In this document: one piece after another, positions 56,004 through 64,000 of the stretch
How the letters are laid out: the number at the start of each line of letters is the position of its first letter
Position numbering within the stretch: position 1 is the first letter of the stretch
Origin: Paracoccus sediminilitoris
GTDB taxonomy: Bacteria; Pseudomonadota; Alphaproteobacteria; Rhodobacterales; Rhodobacteraceae
Assembly (NCBI RefSeq): GCF_003259195.1
Contig: NZ_QJPK01000001.1
Coordinates: forward strand, 186,001-250,000
Length of the DNA stretch: 64,000 bases
Direction of reading: 5' to 3'
Translations under genes and position numbers: made by a program
Notes under the pieces: model-generated
What the model was told of the DNA's origin: nothing
Databases searched by the model: none
What the model saw: only the letters and a program-made list of their open reading frames with translations

Positions 56004-56971
56004 GCGATCACCGCGCCATTTCGGATTTCCTGGACGCGCAGGCCGCCGAGGCGGGTGCCGCGCGCAACACCCTGCTGGCCTATGGGCGCGACCTGCGCGA
56101 CCTGTCGGATTGGCTGGGCCACCGGCGCCTGTCGCTGGCCAACCTGACCCGCGACCAGATCGAGGATTACCTGACCCATTGCGACGCCCAGGGGCTGTCG
56201 CGTGCCACCCGCGCCCGCCGCCTGTCGGCCATCCGCCAGTTCACCCGGTTTGCCTTGGAAGAAGGCTGGCGCACCGATGATCCAGCGCTGCGCATCGCGG
56301 GACCGGGACGCGCCAAGCGCCTGCCCAAGACGCTGGAACGCGCCGAGGTCGAAGCGCTGCTGGATGCCGCAGGCCGGACCGGGCGCACCCAGACCGACCG
56401 CGCCCGCAACATCTGCCTGATCGAGCTGCTTTACGCGACGGGTCTGCGCGCGACGGAACTGGTGTCGCTGCCGGTGGCGGGCTGTCGGGGCGACCCGGCG
56501 GTGCTGGTCGTCAAGGGCAAGGGCGGCAAGGACCGGATGGTGCCGCTGAGCAACCCGGCCCGCGCGGCGCTGCGCGAATGGATCGCGCTGCGCGACGCTG
56601 CCCCTTATGGCAGCGCCCTGCATCGGATGCTGCAGGGTCCCGGCGCGCGCTGGCTGTTCCCCGCGATCGGGGCCGAGGGTCACATGCCTCGCCAGAGCCT
56701 GTCGCGCCTGCTGACCCTGATGGCCATCGAGGCGGGCGTCGCACCATCGCGCGTGACCCCCCATGTCATCCGCCACGCCTTCGCGACCCATCTTCTGGAA
56801 GGCGGCGCCGACCTGCGCAGCATCCAGCTGTTGCTGGGTCACGCCGATCTGGGAACGACCGAGATCTATACCCATGTGCTGGACCAGCGCATGCGCGATC
56901 TTGTGCTGAACCATCACCCGCTGGCGCACGTTGCCAACGAATGCCGCAAGAGCGGCGATCCCTCAACCTGA
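56000..56971 (+). CDS. xerD: Site-specific tyrosine recombinase XerD
   Basis: The 323-residue integrase-family recombinase works with XerC at dif to resolve chromosome dimers. An N-terminal SAM-like domain (LDAQAAEAGAARNTLLAYGRDLRDL, about 11-35) is followed by the catalytic domain: Arg in YATGLRATELVSL, Lys in KGKGGKDRMVPL, HVIRHAFATHLLEGGADL with the H-x-x-R pair, LLGHADLGTTEIYTHV with His and the nucleophilic Tyr. All catalytic residues are present. The chromosomal context, with no attachment repeats or cargo, argues for XerD rather than a mobile integrase. Confidence 0.93.
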   Translation: MSDHRAISDFLDAQAAEAGAARNTLLAYGRDLRDLSDWLGHRRLSLANLTRDQIEDYLTHCDAQGLSRATRARRLSAIRQFTRFALEEGWRTDDPALRIAGPGRAKRLPKTLERAEVEALLDAAGRTGRTQTDRARNICLIELLYATGLRATELVSLPVAGCRGDPAVLVVKGKGGKDRMVPLSNPARAALREWIALRDAAPYGSALHRMLQGPGARWLFPAIGAEGHMPRQSLSRLLTLMAIEAGVAPSRVTPHVIRHAFATHLLEGGADLRSIQLLLGHADLGTTEIYTHVLDQRMRDLVLNHHPLAHVANECRKSGDPST

Positions 56972-56980
56972 TCTGGACCC

Positions 56981-58309
56981 ATGGACGATCCTTCAAGTAC
57001 CTTCGACGCCGCCCTGTGGCTGACCGCCGCCTCGATCATCGTGCTTTTGGCGATGTCGGCCTTCTTCTCTGGCTCGGAAACCGCGCTGACAGCGGCCAGC
57101 CGCGCCAAGCTGCGGTCCCGGGCGGACAAGGGCGACACGGGCGCGCAGGCCGCCATCGCCGTCTCCTCGGACAGCGAACGCCTGATCGGCGCGATCCTGC
57201 TGGGCAACAACGTCGTCAACATCCTGTCGGCCAGCCTTGCGACCGCCCTGTTCACCCGCATCCTGGGTGGCAGCGGCGTCGCCATCGCCACCATCGTGAT
57301 GACCGTGCTGGTGCTGATCTTTTCCGAGGTGATGCCCAAGACCTATGCGATTTCTGCCCCTGAAAAGGTCGCAAGCTTGGTCGCCCGCCCCATCCGGATG
57401 CTGACCATCATCCTGTCGCCCATCGTGACCGTCGTGCGTCTGATCGTGCGCGGGATACTGGGCATCTTCGGGCTCAAGACCGATCCCGGGTCGCACATGT
57501 TCTCGATCGAGGAGGAAATCGCCGGGGCCCTGTCCATCGGCCATGCCGCCGGCGCCGTTCACAAGGAGGACCGCGACCGCCTGCTGGGCGCGCTGGACTT
57601 GGGCAACCGCACCGTCGAGGAGATCATGCTTCACCGCAGCGAGATCCAGATGATTGATGCGGACCTGCCGCCCGAAAAGATCCTGGACACCATTCTGGCC
57701 AGTCCCCATACCCGCCTGCCCGTCTATCGCGAGGAACGCGAGAATGTCGTGGGCGTCGTTCACGCCAAGGACCTGCTGCGCGCCGTGAACCGCGCCGTGC
57801 GCGAGGCGGGCGATCCATCCGCGGCCGCGCGTTTCGACATCATGTCGGTCGTGATGTCGCCCTATTTCGTGCCCGAAACCAGTGCGCTGGACGAACAGAT
57901 GCGCGAATTCCTGAAGCGGCGGACGCATTTCGCGCTGGTCGTGGATGAATACGGGTCCCTGCGCGGGCTGATTACCCTGGAAGATATCCTGGAGGAGATC
58001 GTCGGAGAGATCGCCGACGAACACGACACCGAAGCCGACCAGACGCTGAAGCCCAACGCACAGGGCGATTACCTGGTCGAGGGCGGCATGACCATCCGCG
58101 ACCTGAACCGCCAGCTGGACTGGACCCTGCCCGACGAAGAGGCCAACACCGTTGCCGGTCTAGTGATCCACATGGCGCAGTCCATCCCGGAACAGGGTCA
58201 GGTCTTTTCCTTCCACGGGTACCGCTTCGAAGTTGTAACGCGACGTGAAAATCGTATCACCCGGCTGCGCATACGGCCATTGGTCGGCCCGCGCGGGGCC
58301 GAATCTTAG
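56981..58309 (+). CDS. CNNM/CorC family membrane protein (HlyC/CorC)
   Basis: The 442-residue protein has a DUF21 (CNNM) membrane domain (about 1-185; [38 protein letters not shown]) and two CBS domains (about 207-330; [18 protein letters not shown] and [19 protein letters not shown] … [26 protein letters not shown]). A C-terminal CorC_HlyC domain (about 350-435) ends the protein. Homologues move Mg2+ or Co2+ and protect against excess Mg. It is 9 bp after xerD and a hairpin overlaps its stop. Confidence 0.9.
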   Translation: MDDPSSTFDAALWLTAASIIVLLAMSAFFSGSETALTAASRAKLRSRADKGDTGAQAAIAVSSDSERLIGAILLGNNVVNILSASLATALFTRILGGSGVAIATIVMTVLVLIFSEVMPKTYAISAPEKVASLVARPIRMLTIILSPIVTVVRLIVRGILGIFGLKTDPGSHMFSIEEEIAGALSIGHAAGAVHKEDRDRLLGALDLGNRTVEEIMLHRSEIQMIDADLPPEKILDTILASPHTRLPVYREERENVVGVVHAKDLLRAVNRAVREAGDPSAAARFDIMSVVMSPYFVPETSALDEQMREFLKRRTHFALVVDEYGSLRGLITLEDILEEIVGEIADEHDTEADQTLKPNAQGDYLVEGGMTIRDLNRQLDWTLPDEEANTVAGLVIHMAQSIPEQGQVFSFHGYRFEVVTRRENRITRLRIRPLVGPRGAES

Positions 58310-58344
58310 GGTCGGCAAACGCGCGGGCGGCTTGCAACCGACCC
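58309..58344 (+). terminator. Hairpin after the CorC-type gene
   Basis: GGGTCGG (58309-58315) pairs with CCGACCC (58338-58344), extended by GCAA/TTGC across a 2-base bulge. It starts on the last base of the stop codon, 49 bp before tkt, without a T-run. Confidence 0.5.
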
Positions 58345-58392
58345 ACTTCACCCCTAACACCAACGCATCATTTTCAGCCGCAAGGGATCGTC

Positions 58393-60414
58393 ATGGACAT
58401 TGCCGCACGCCGCACCGCCAACCCCGACCACTGGAATCTGGCCAGCGCGATCCGCGTCCTGTCCATGGACGCCGTCGAGGCCGCCAATTCCGGCCACCCC
58501 GGCATGCCCATGGGCATGGCCGATGTCGCCACGGTCCTGTTCAAGAACCATCTGAAGTTCGACGCCTCGGCGCCGCACTGGTTCGACCGCGACCGCTTCA
58601 TCCTGTCGGCGGGCCACGGGTCGATGTTGATCTACTCGCTGCTGCACCTGACCGGCTATGAGCAGATGACGCTGGACCAGGTCCGCAACTTCCGCCAGAT
58701 GGGCGCGATCACCGCGGGCCATCCCGAATACGGCCATGTCGAGGGCGTCGAGACCACCACCGGCCCCCTGGGCCAAGGCATCGCGACCGCCGTCGGTTTC
58801 GCCATCGCCGAGGAAGCCATGCGCGCCGAATACGGCGATTCCCTGTGCGACCACCGAACCTGGGTCATCGCGGGTGACGGCTGCCTGATGGAGGGCATCA
58901 GCCACGAGGCGATCGCCTTGGCCGGCCACCAGAAACTGGGCCGCCTGATTGTCATGTGGGACAACAATGACATCACCATCGATGGCCGCGTCAGCCTGTC
59001 GGATTCGACCGATCAGCATGCGCGCTTTGCCGCCGCCGGCTGGCGGGTGCTGTCCTGCGACGGTCATGACGCCGCCGATATCGACCGCGCCCTGACCGAA
59101 GCGGCCAAGGATGACGGCCGTCCGGTTCTGGTCGATTGCAAGACGATCATCGGTTTCGGTTCGCCCAACAAGTCGGACACGAACAAGGTCCACGGATCGC
59201 CCCTGGGCAAGGATGAGATCGCTGCGACCCGCGCCGCCTATGGCTGGGACGCCGAGTCCTTCCAGATCCCCGACGCGATCCTGACCGAATGGCGCAAGAT
59301 CGGCCAGCGGGGGGCCGAGGCGCGCAAGGCCTGGAACGACCGCGTCGATGCCCTGTCGGGCGATCACCGCGAGGAATTCGCCCGCCGGATCGGCAATGAC
59401 ACGAACCCCAAGCTGGAAAAGGTCGTCGCCGAGTTCAAGGCCAAGACGCTTGAGGAAAAGCCCAAGCTGGCAACCCGCAAGGCGTCCGAAAACGCCCTTG
59501 GCGCGCTGAACGCCGAAATGCCGGAAAACTTCGGCGGCTCGGCCGACCTGACCGGTTCGAACAACACCAAGACCGGCGGCCAGGGTGTCTTTGCGCCTGA
59601 CAACCGCATGGGCCGCTATCTGCATTACGGCATCCGCGAACACGGCATGGCCGCCGCGATGAACGGCATCTGGCTGCATGGCGGCTTCCGCCCCTATGGC
59701 GGCACCTTCATGACCTTCACCGACTATGCCCGCGGCGCGATGCGCCTGTCGGCGCTGATGGGGGTTCCGGTCGTCTATGTGATGACCCATGACAGCATTG
59801 GCCTGGGCGAAGACGGCCCCACCCACCAGCCGGTGGAACATCTGGCCATCTGCCGCGCGACGCCGAACACGCTGGTCCTGCGCCCCTGTGACCAGATCGA
59901 AACCGCCGAGGCCTGGGAAATCGCGCTGTCGCAGGACAGCACGCCCTCGGTCCTGGCCCTGTCGCGCCAGAACCTGCCGACCCTGCGCCAGGACGGCGGA
60001 GAGAACCTGACCGCCAAGGGTGCCTATATCCTGCGCGAAGCCGTGGGTGGCGAACCCAAGGCCGTGCTGATGGCCACCGGCTCCGAGGTCGAGATCGCGG
60101 TCGCAGCACGCGACGTGCTGGAAGATGCCGGCATCCCGACCCGTGTCGTCTCGGTTCCCTCGATGGAGCTGTTCCGCGACCAGCCCGCGACCTATCGCCA
60201 GCAGGTGCTGCCGGCGCAGACGGTCCGTGTCGCGATCGAAGCGGCGGTCCGCCAGCCCTGGGACTGGCTGTTGCTGGGCGAACGTGGCCAGGAAGCCAAA
60301 TCGGCCTTTGTCGGCATGGAGGGCTTTGGCGCTTCGGGTCCGGCACCGGAACTCTACAAGGAGTTCGGCATCACCGCCGACAAGGTCGTCGAGCACGTCA
60401 AAGGCATGCTGTGA
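58393..60414 (+). CDS. tkt: Transketolase
   Basis: The 673-residue TPP enzyme of the pentose phosphate pathway also supplies erythrose 4-phosphate to DAHP synthase nearby. Features in order: [22 protein letters not shown] (about 21-42), [35 protein letters not shown], the [19 protein letters not shown] motif (about 155-173) for TPP/Mg, [27 protein letters not shown] and the C-terminal [20 protein letters not shown] end. Length matches the family (about 660-670). Confidence 0.96.
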   Translation: MDIAARRTANPDHWNLASAIRVLSMDAVEAANSGHPGMPMGMADVATVLFKNHLKFDASAPHWFDRDRFILSAGHGSMLIYSLLHLTGYEQMTLDQVRNFRQMGAITAGHPEYGHVEGVETTTGPLGQGIATAVGFAIAEEAMRAEYGDSLCDHRTWVIAGDGCLMEGISHEAIALAGHQKLGRLIVMWDNNDITIDGRVSLSDSTDQHARFAAAGWRVLSCDGHDAADIDRALTEAAKDDGRPVLVDCKTIIGFGSPNKSDTNKVHGSPLGKDEIAATRAAYGWDAESFQIPDAILTEWRKIGQRGAEARKAWNDRVDALSGDHREEFARRIGNDTNPKLEKVVAEFKAKTLEEKPKLATRKASENALGALNAEMPENFGGSADLTGSNNTKTGGQGVFAPDNRMGRYLHYGIREHGMAAAMNGIWLHGGFRPYGGTFMTFTDYARGAMRLSALMGVPVVYVMTHDSIGLGEDGPTHQPVEHLAICRATPNTLVLRPCDQIETAEAWEIALSQDSTPSVLALSRQNLPTLRQDGGENLTAKGAYILREAVGGEPKAVLMATGSEVEIAVAARDVLEDAGIPTRVVSVPSMELFRDQPATYRQQVLPAQTVRVAIEAAVRQPWDWLLLGERGQEAKSAFVGMEGFGASGPAPELYKEFGITADKVVEHVKGML

Positions 60415-60443
60415 CATCACCGACCGCCTTTGGCGGGGGCGTT

Positions 60444-60479
60444 GGGGCGGCGCGGAGGCAATCGCCTCCGCGCCGCCCC
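60444..60479 (+). terminator. Perfect 16-bp hairpin after tkt
   Basis: GGGGCGGCGCGGAGGC (60444-60459) pairs perfectly with its complement at 60464-60479 around an AATC tetraloop. It lies 29 bases after the tkt stop and 23 bases before the next start. No T-run follows, so it may be Rho-dependent or a stabiliser. Confidence 0.55.
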
Positions 60480-60502
60480 GATATCCATGATCCTTCGCTC
60501 TG

Positions 60503-61423
60503 ATGCGGGTGCTTGCGCGCGCATTCGCGCTGATGGGTCGCGAAAGGGACGGGTTGCGGCAACCGCGATCCGACCAGGCGCGCGGCATCGCCCTGCTGCT
60601 GGCGGCCATCCTTGGCTTTACGCTGATGGACGCGACCGCCAAGCACCTGACCCAAAGCTATCATCCGGTGCAGGTCATCTGGATGCGCTTTGTGGGCAAT
60701 CTGCTGATCTTCGCGCTGATCTTCCGGCACAAGATGATCCCGCTGATGCGGACCCGGCAACCCGGCACGCAGCTGGGCCGGGCGCTGATGCAACTGGGAT
60801 CGGTCGGCTTCTTCTTCACATCGCTGCAATATATCGGGTTGGCGGAAGCCACGGCTATCATGGACCTGAACCCGGTTCTGATCACCTTGGGGGCCGCGTT
60901 GTTCCTGGGCGAAAGGATCGGCCCGCGCCGGGTCGCCGGGATCGCCGCCGCACTGGTCGGCGCGCTGATCATCATCCGTCCGGGCCTGGGGGTCTTCCAG
61001 CCTGCCGCCCTGCTGCCCTTGGCGGGGGCCTTCACCTATGCGGCGGGGGCGCTGCTGACGCGGATCGTGCGGTCGGATTCGGTGGCGACCTCGGTCATGT
61101 GGTCGGCGGTGGTGGGGACCACCATCACCAGCATGATCGTGCCGTTCTTCTGGCAACCGATCGCCTCGGGCGACATCTGGGCCTTCGTGCTGCTGGGCAT
61201 CTTCGGGACGGCCAGCCAATACCTGCTGGTGCGCGCCTTCAGCGCCGCCGAGGCGGGCGTGCTGGCGCCCTTCGGCTATACTGGCCTGATCTGGGCGGGG
61301 GTCTGGGGCTGGCTGTTCTTCGGCCAACTGCCCGACAGCTGGACGATCGCGGGGGCGGCCATTATCGTGACGGCCGGTCTTTACGTCTGGTCCCGAGAGG
61401 CCCGCGTGGCAAAGGAGGCCTGA
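60503..61423 (+). CDS. EamA (DMT superfamily) transporter
   Basis: The 306-residue permease has ten predicted membrane helices in two EamA repeats: repeat 1 about 27-157 (GIALLLAAILGFTLMDATAKHLTQ … LGAALFLGERIGPRRVAGI), repeat 2 about 165-298 (LLPLAGAFTYAAGALLTRIV … APFGYTGLIWAGVWGWLFFG). It carries the usual E-R-x-x-x-x-x-x-G loop. Substrate unknown; such proteins often export amino acids or metabolites. The start may be 60533. The stop overlaps the acyltransferase gene by 1 nt. Confidence 0.85.
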   Translation: MRVLARAFALMGRERDGLRQPRSDQARGIALLLAAILGFTLMDATAKHLTQSYHPVQVIWMRFVGNLLIFALIFRHKMIPLMRTRQPGTQLGRALMQLGSVGFFFTSLQYIGLAEATAIMDLNPVLITLGAALFLGERIGPRRVAGIAAALVGALIIIRPGLGVFQPAALLPLAGAFTYAAGALLTRIVRSDSVATSVMWSAVVGTTITSMIVPFFWQPIASGDIWAFVLLGIFGTASQYLLVRAFSAAEAGVLAPFGYTGLIWAGVWGWLFFGQLPDSWTIAGAAIIVTAGLYVWSREARVAKEA

Positions 61424-62295
61424 TGCCCGACGACAAGCCATCGCTTCCCGACCACTTGGGAAATGCGGCCTTCCTGGCGATCATGGGCATCGCCCGCATC
61501 CTGCCCTATGAACGCCGCATCCCGGCAATCGGATGGGTCTTTTCCCATGTGATCGCCCCCGTCGCCGGATGGCGGCGGCGCATCCGCGACAACCTGCACC
61601 TGGCCCGCCCCGACCTGTCCGAGGCCGAGGTCGAGGATCTTGTCCGCCGCGTGCCCGAAAATGCGGGCCGGTCGCTGGCCGAGATCTATTCGGGTGATCA
61701 GTTCACGTCGCGCATCCATGACGCCGACCCGCTGCAGGGTCCGGGCCTGTCCGATCTGGAAGCCGCCTTCGAAACCGGGCGTCCGGTGATTTTGGCCTGC
61801 GCGCATTTCGGCAATTACGACGCGATGCGCGCGGCCCTGTCGGGGCGGGGCTGGCCGGTGGGTGCCCTCTACCGGCCGATGAACAACGAGGCCTTCAACC
61901 GCCATTACGTCCCCGCCATTACCGCCATTGCCGAGCCGCTCTTTCCGCGTGGTCGGTCGGGTCTGGCCGCGATGCTGCGCTTTTTGCGCGGGGGCGGCTG
62001 GCTGGCCTTGGGTTTCGATCAGTTCGCCCATGACGGGGCCGAGCTGCGCTTCTTCGACCTGCCCTCGCGCACCGTGCTGACCCCTGCGGAACTGGCCCGG
62101 CGATACGAGGCGCTGCTGGTGCCCATCGCGGCCATCCGCCAGCCCGACGGGCTCAGCTTTCGCGTCCAGGTCGGCGTGCCCGTCAAACATGACGATCCGC
62201 GCCGGATGATGCAGGCGCTGAACGACGATCTGGAGAGGCTGGTCCGACAGCACATGGACCAATGGTTCTGGATCCACCGCCGCTGGAAACGCTGA
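61423..62295 (+). CDS. LpxL/HtrB-type lipid A biosynthesis (lyso)acyltransferase
   Basis: The 290-residue membrane-associated acyltransferase has an N-terminal hydrophobic helix and RRRIRDNLHLARPDLSEAEVEDLVRR (about 43-68). The HX4D/E-like catalytic motif is in ILACAHFGNYDAMRAAL (about 122-138; H-F-G-N-Y-D), followed by ALYRPMNN and GWLALGFDQFAHDG. Ends QWFWIHRRWKR, the LpxL/M signature. It would add a secondary acyl chain to lipid A. Coupled to the EamA gene by TGATG. Which acyl position is not readable. Confidence 0.87.
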   Translation: MPDDKPSLPDHLGNAAFLAIMGIARILPYERRIPAIGWVFSHVIAPVAGWRRRIRDNLHLARPDLSEAEVEDLVRRVPENAGRSLAEIYSGDQFTSRIHDADPLQGPGLSDLEAAFETGRPVILACAHFGNYDAMRAALSGRGWPVGALYRPMNNEAFNRHYVPAITAIAEPLFPRGRSGLAAMLRFLRGGGWLALGFDQFAHDGAELRFFDLPSRTVLTPAELARRYEALLVPIAAIRQPDGLSFRVQVGVPVKHDDPRRMMQALNDDLERLVRQHMDQWFWIHRRWKR

Positions 62296-62300
62296 CATGA

Positions 62301-62330
62301 AAAAGGCCCGGGATTGACCCCGGGCCTTTT
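62301..62330. terminator. Terminator between acyltransferase and DAHP synthase genes
   Basis: AAAAGGCCCGGG (62301-62312) pairs with CCCGGGCCTTTT (62319-62330). The A-run and T-run make it a bidirectional intrinsic terminator. Confidence 0.85.
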
Positions 62331-62349
62331 CGTCCTTCGCGGGCGGTAA

Positions 62350-63759
62350 TCAGACCACTTTGACAGCCTGTTCCGCGGCTGCATTTTCGCGACGGGCGCG
62401 AAGTTCCTCGGCGACCAGGAAGGCCAGTTCCAGCGACTGGCTGGCGTTCAGGCGCGGATCGCAGGCGGTGTGATAGCGGTCCGAGAGATCCTCGTCCGTC
62501 ACCGCGCGGACGCCGCCGGTGCATTCGGTCACGTCCTTGCCGGTCATCTCGAAATGCACGCCGCCGGGGATCGTGCCCTCGGCCTTGTGGATGGCAAAGA
62601 ACTCGCGGACCTCGCGCAGGATCGAATCGAAGGCGCGTGTCTTGTAGCCGGTCGAGGATTTGATGACGTTGCCGTGCATCGGGTCGCAGGACCAGACGAC
62701 ATTCGCGCCCTCTTCCTGAACGGCCTGGATCAGCCGCGGCAGGTGATCGCCGACCTTGCCGGCGCCAAAGCGCGCGATCAGGGTCAGGCGGCCCGCCTCG
62801 TTTTCCGGGTTCAGCTTCGCCATCAGCACCTTCAGGTCATCCGCCGTGGTCGTGGGACCGCATTTCAGACCGATCGGGTTCTGGACGCCGCGGCAGAATT
62901 CGACATGCGCGCCGTCGGGCTGACGGGTGCGGTCGCCGATCCAGATCATATGGCCCGAACCCGCCACCGGTAGACCAGAGGTCGAATCGATCCGTGCCAG
63001 CGCCTCTTCGTATTCCAGCAGCAGCGCTTCGTGGCTGGTATAGAAATCGACCTTGGACAGCTGATGTGCCGTTTCCGAATTCACGCCCGCGGCCTGCATG
63101 AAGGCCATGGCGTCGCTGATCCGGCCCGCGATCTCGCGGTACTTGGCCGCCTCGGGGCCGCCGACGAAATCGGCGATCCAGCTCTGGACGCGATGCATGT
63201 CGGCGAAACCGCCGGTCGAAAAGGCCCGCAGCAGGTTCAGCGACGCCGCTGCCTGGGTATAGGCCGACAGCATCCGCTGCGGATCGGGAATGCGGGCATC
63301 GGGGGTGAAATCGAACCCGTTGATGATGTCGCCGCGATAGCTGGGCAGCTCGGTGCCGCCGATGGTCTCGGTCGGCGCGCTGCGCGGCTTGGCGAACTGG
63401 CCGGCCATCCGACCCACCTTGACCACGGGCATCTGCGCGCCCCAGGTCAGCACCACGGCCATCTGCAGGATGACCTTGAAGGTGTCGCGCAGATTGTCGG
63501 CGCTGAATTCGCTGAAGCTTTCGGCGCAATCGCCACCCTGCAGCAGGAAGCCGCGGCCGGCGGCCACATCGGCCAGCTGGGCCTTCAGCCGCCGCGCCTC
63601 GCCCGCGAAAACCAGCGGAGGATAGCGGCGCAGCTGCGATTCCACGGCGTCCAATGCGGCGGGATCCAGATAATCGGGCATCTGGACGCGCGGATAGGCG
63701 CGCCAGCCTGCCTTGTCCCAGGTCTGGGTGGCGGCGGTCTTGCGGATATCCTGCGTCAT
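62350..63759 (-). CDS. aroG: 3-deoxy-7-phosphoheptulonate synthase, class II
   Basis: The 469-residue plant/actinobacterial-type DAHP synthase condenses PEP and erythrose 4-phosphate, the first shikimate step. Motifs are [12 protein letters not shown] (about 80-91; metal Cys and nearby), [41 protein letters not shown], and the C-terminal WSCDPMHGN and [18 protein letters not shown] with metal ligands. The start at 63759 follows AAGGAG by about 9 bases. Its substrate E4P comes from tkt and its product goes to AroB, both in this window. Confidence 0.95.
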   Translation of the reverse strand: MTQDIRKTAATQTWDKAGWRAYPRVQMPDYLDPAALDAVESQLRRYPPLVFAGEARRLKAQLADVAAGRGFLLQGGDCAESFSEFSADNLRDTFKVILQMAVVLTWGAQMPVVKVGRMAGQFAKPRSAPTETIGGTELPSYRGDIINGFDFTPDARIPDPQRMLSAYTQAAASLNLLRAFSTGGFADMHRVQSWIADFVGGPEAAKYREIAGRISDAMAFMQAAGVNSETAHQLSKVDFYTSHEALLLEYEEALARIDSTSGLPVAGSGHMIWIGDRTRQPDGAHVEFCRGVQNPIGLKCGPTTTADDLKVLMAKLNPENEAGRLTLIARFGAGKVGDHLPRLIQAVQEEGANVVWSCDPMHGNVIKSSTGYKTRAFDSILREVREFFAIHKAEGTIPGGVHFEMTGKDVTECTGGVRAVTDEDLSDRYHTACDPRLNASQSLELAFLVAEELRARRENAAAEQAVKVV

Positions 63760-63810
63760 GTCCTGCGCTCCTTGGAAAAATGGTCGGATTTGTATAGTCG
63801 CTAACACCGT

Positions 63811-63827
63811 GCAGGGAAAGACCCTGC
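63811..63827. promoter_or_regulatory. Inverted repeat upstream of the DAHP synthase gene
   Basis: GCAGGG-AAAGA-CCCTGC (63811-63827) lies 52-68 bp before aroG, near a promoter-like TATACA read on the minus strand around 63791-63796. It could be an operator or a leader hairpin. The rest of 63760-63921 has no gene. Confidence 0.3.
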
Positions 63828-63921
63828 CGTGCAATCGGGCGGGCTTTCGTCGCCGGGCCAAGCCATGCTTGCCGCCGCCGCGATTCCCTGTTTGGGTGGC
63901 CCGCGAAACCTTTGCAAAGAC

Positions 63922-64000
63922 ATGCCGATGGCCACCGACAAACCGCGCCGCTTCACCTTCCTGCTGCTGGATCGTTTCACGATGCTGCCCTTTACCGCTG
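63922..64000 (+). CDS. GlxA-type (AraC family with DJ-1/PfpI domain) regulator, N-terminal fragment
   Basis: Only 26 codons are in view: [26 protein letters not shown]. The strand-then-helix [16 protein letters not shown] matches the start of the DJ-1/PfpI-like effector domain of GlxA-type AraC regulators (F-x-F-L-L-L-x-x-F-x-M). ATG at 63928 is an alternative. A perfect TTTGCAAA palindrome (63911-63918) lies three bases before the first ATG. The gene runs off the right edge, so the C-terminal HTH cannot be checked. Confidence 0.55.
   Translation, partial: MPMATDKPRRFTFLLLDRFTMLPFTA

Noticed and set aside
56000..56971. Phage or integrative-element integrase
   Set aside because: The gene lies in housekeeping context with no attachment repeats, tRNA target or cargo, and matches XerD length and motifs.

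Overview
The window is GC-rich, densely packed chromosomal DNA from an alphaproteobacterium, most likely Rhodobacteraceae/Paracoccaceae and closest in feel to Paracoccus. The reasons are the translationally coupled alphaproteobacterial gene orders, a class II DAHP synthase, a two-lipoyl-domain SucB, the ethylmalonyl-CoA pathway genes mch and mcl2 lying inside a TCA-cycle locus, and a NaChBac-type sodium channel of a kind known from Paracoccus. I see no rRNA, tRNA, CRISPR array, insertion sequence or prophage; this is core chromosome with small accessory insertions. No gene-free stretch exceeds about 300 bases. Layout: 1-3.2 kb (minus) carries a broken lipoprotein gene at the left edge, a luciferase-like oxidoreductase, a GNAT acetyltransferase and rplU-rpmA. 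At 3.2-8.2 kb are a zinc metallopeptidase, an Uup-type ABC-F ATPase, an orphan Fe(III)-binding periplasmic protein and a nucleoside hydrolase. At 8.2-17.6 kb (minus) lies the classic envelope/translation cluster pyrH-[Na channel]-frr-uppS-cdsA-dxr-rseP-bamA-skp, largely joined by 4-nt ATGA or 1-nt TGATG overlaps. At 17.7-24.6 kb are miaA, an AraC-type regulator, rlmE, a Ppx/GppA phosphatase, trkH and a SPOR/peptidoglycan-binding protein. At 24.7-28.4 kb is glyQ-(small membrane protein)-glyS. 28.5-49.3 kb is a central-carbon locus. On the minus strand, a seven-gene sdhC-sdhD-sdhA-lipoprotein-lipoprotein-sulfotransferase-sdhB operon is followed by mch, a DUF1737 gene, nnrU, mcl2 and a TauE permease. 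On the plus strand are mdh, a secreted EF-hand-motif protein, and sucC-sucD-lipoprotein-sucA-sucB-(84-aa protein)-MAPEG-lpd. At 49.3-52.4 kb are two lytic transglycosylases, ssb and a Leu/Val-type dehydrogenase. At 52.5-64 kb are aroB/aroK (minus), a small membrane protein, a secreted protein and xerD, a CorC-type protein, tkt, an EamA permease with an LpxL-like acyltransferase, the class II DAHP synthase, and the first codons of a GlxA-type regulator. How the genes fit together: 28.5-49.3 kb supplies most of the oxidative TCA cycle (2-oxoglutarate to oxaloacetate, without fumarase in view) plus two C-C steps of the ethylmalonyl-CoA acetate pathway, so carbon entering as acetyl-CoA or propionyl-CoA meets the cycle here. 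The most striking unexplained signal is regulatory. The sdh and suc promoters each carry two copies of the perfect palindrome TGTGATCACA exactly 21 bp apart (33597-33627 and 39664-39694), and a degenerate relative lies in front of mdh. This suggests a shared operator for TCA-cycle transcription. Other points worth a look are the sodium channel embedded between pyrH and frr, the three non-sdh genes translationally threaded into the sdh operon, a lower-GC mosaic tract inside glyS, an intrinsic-terminator hairpin ahead of rplU, and an in-frame amber codon in the first gene.
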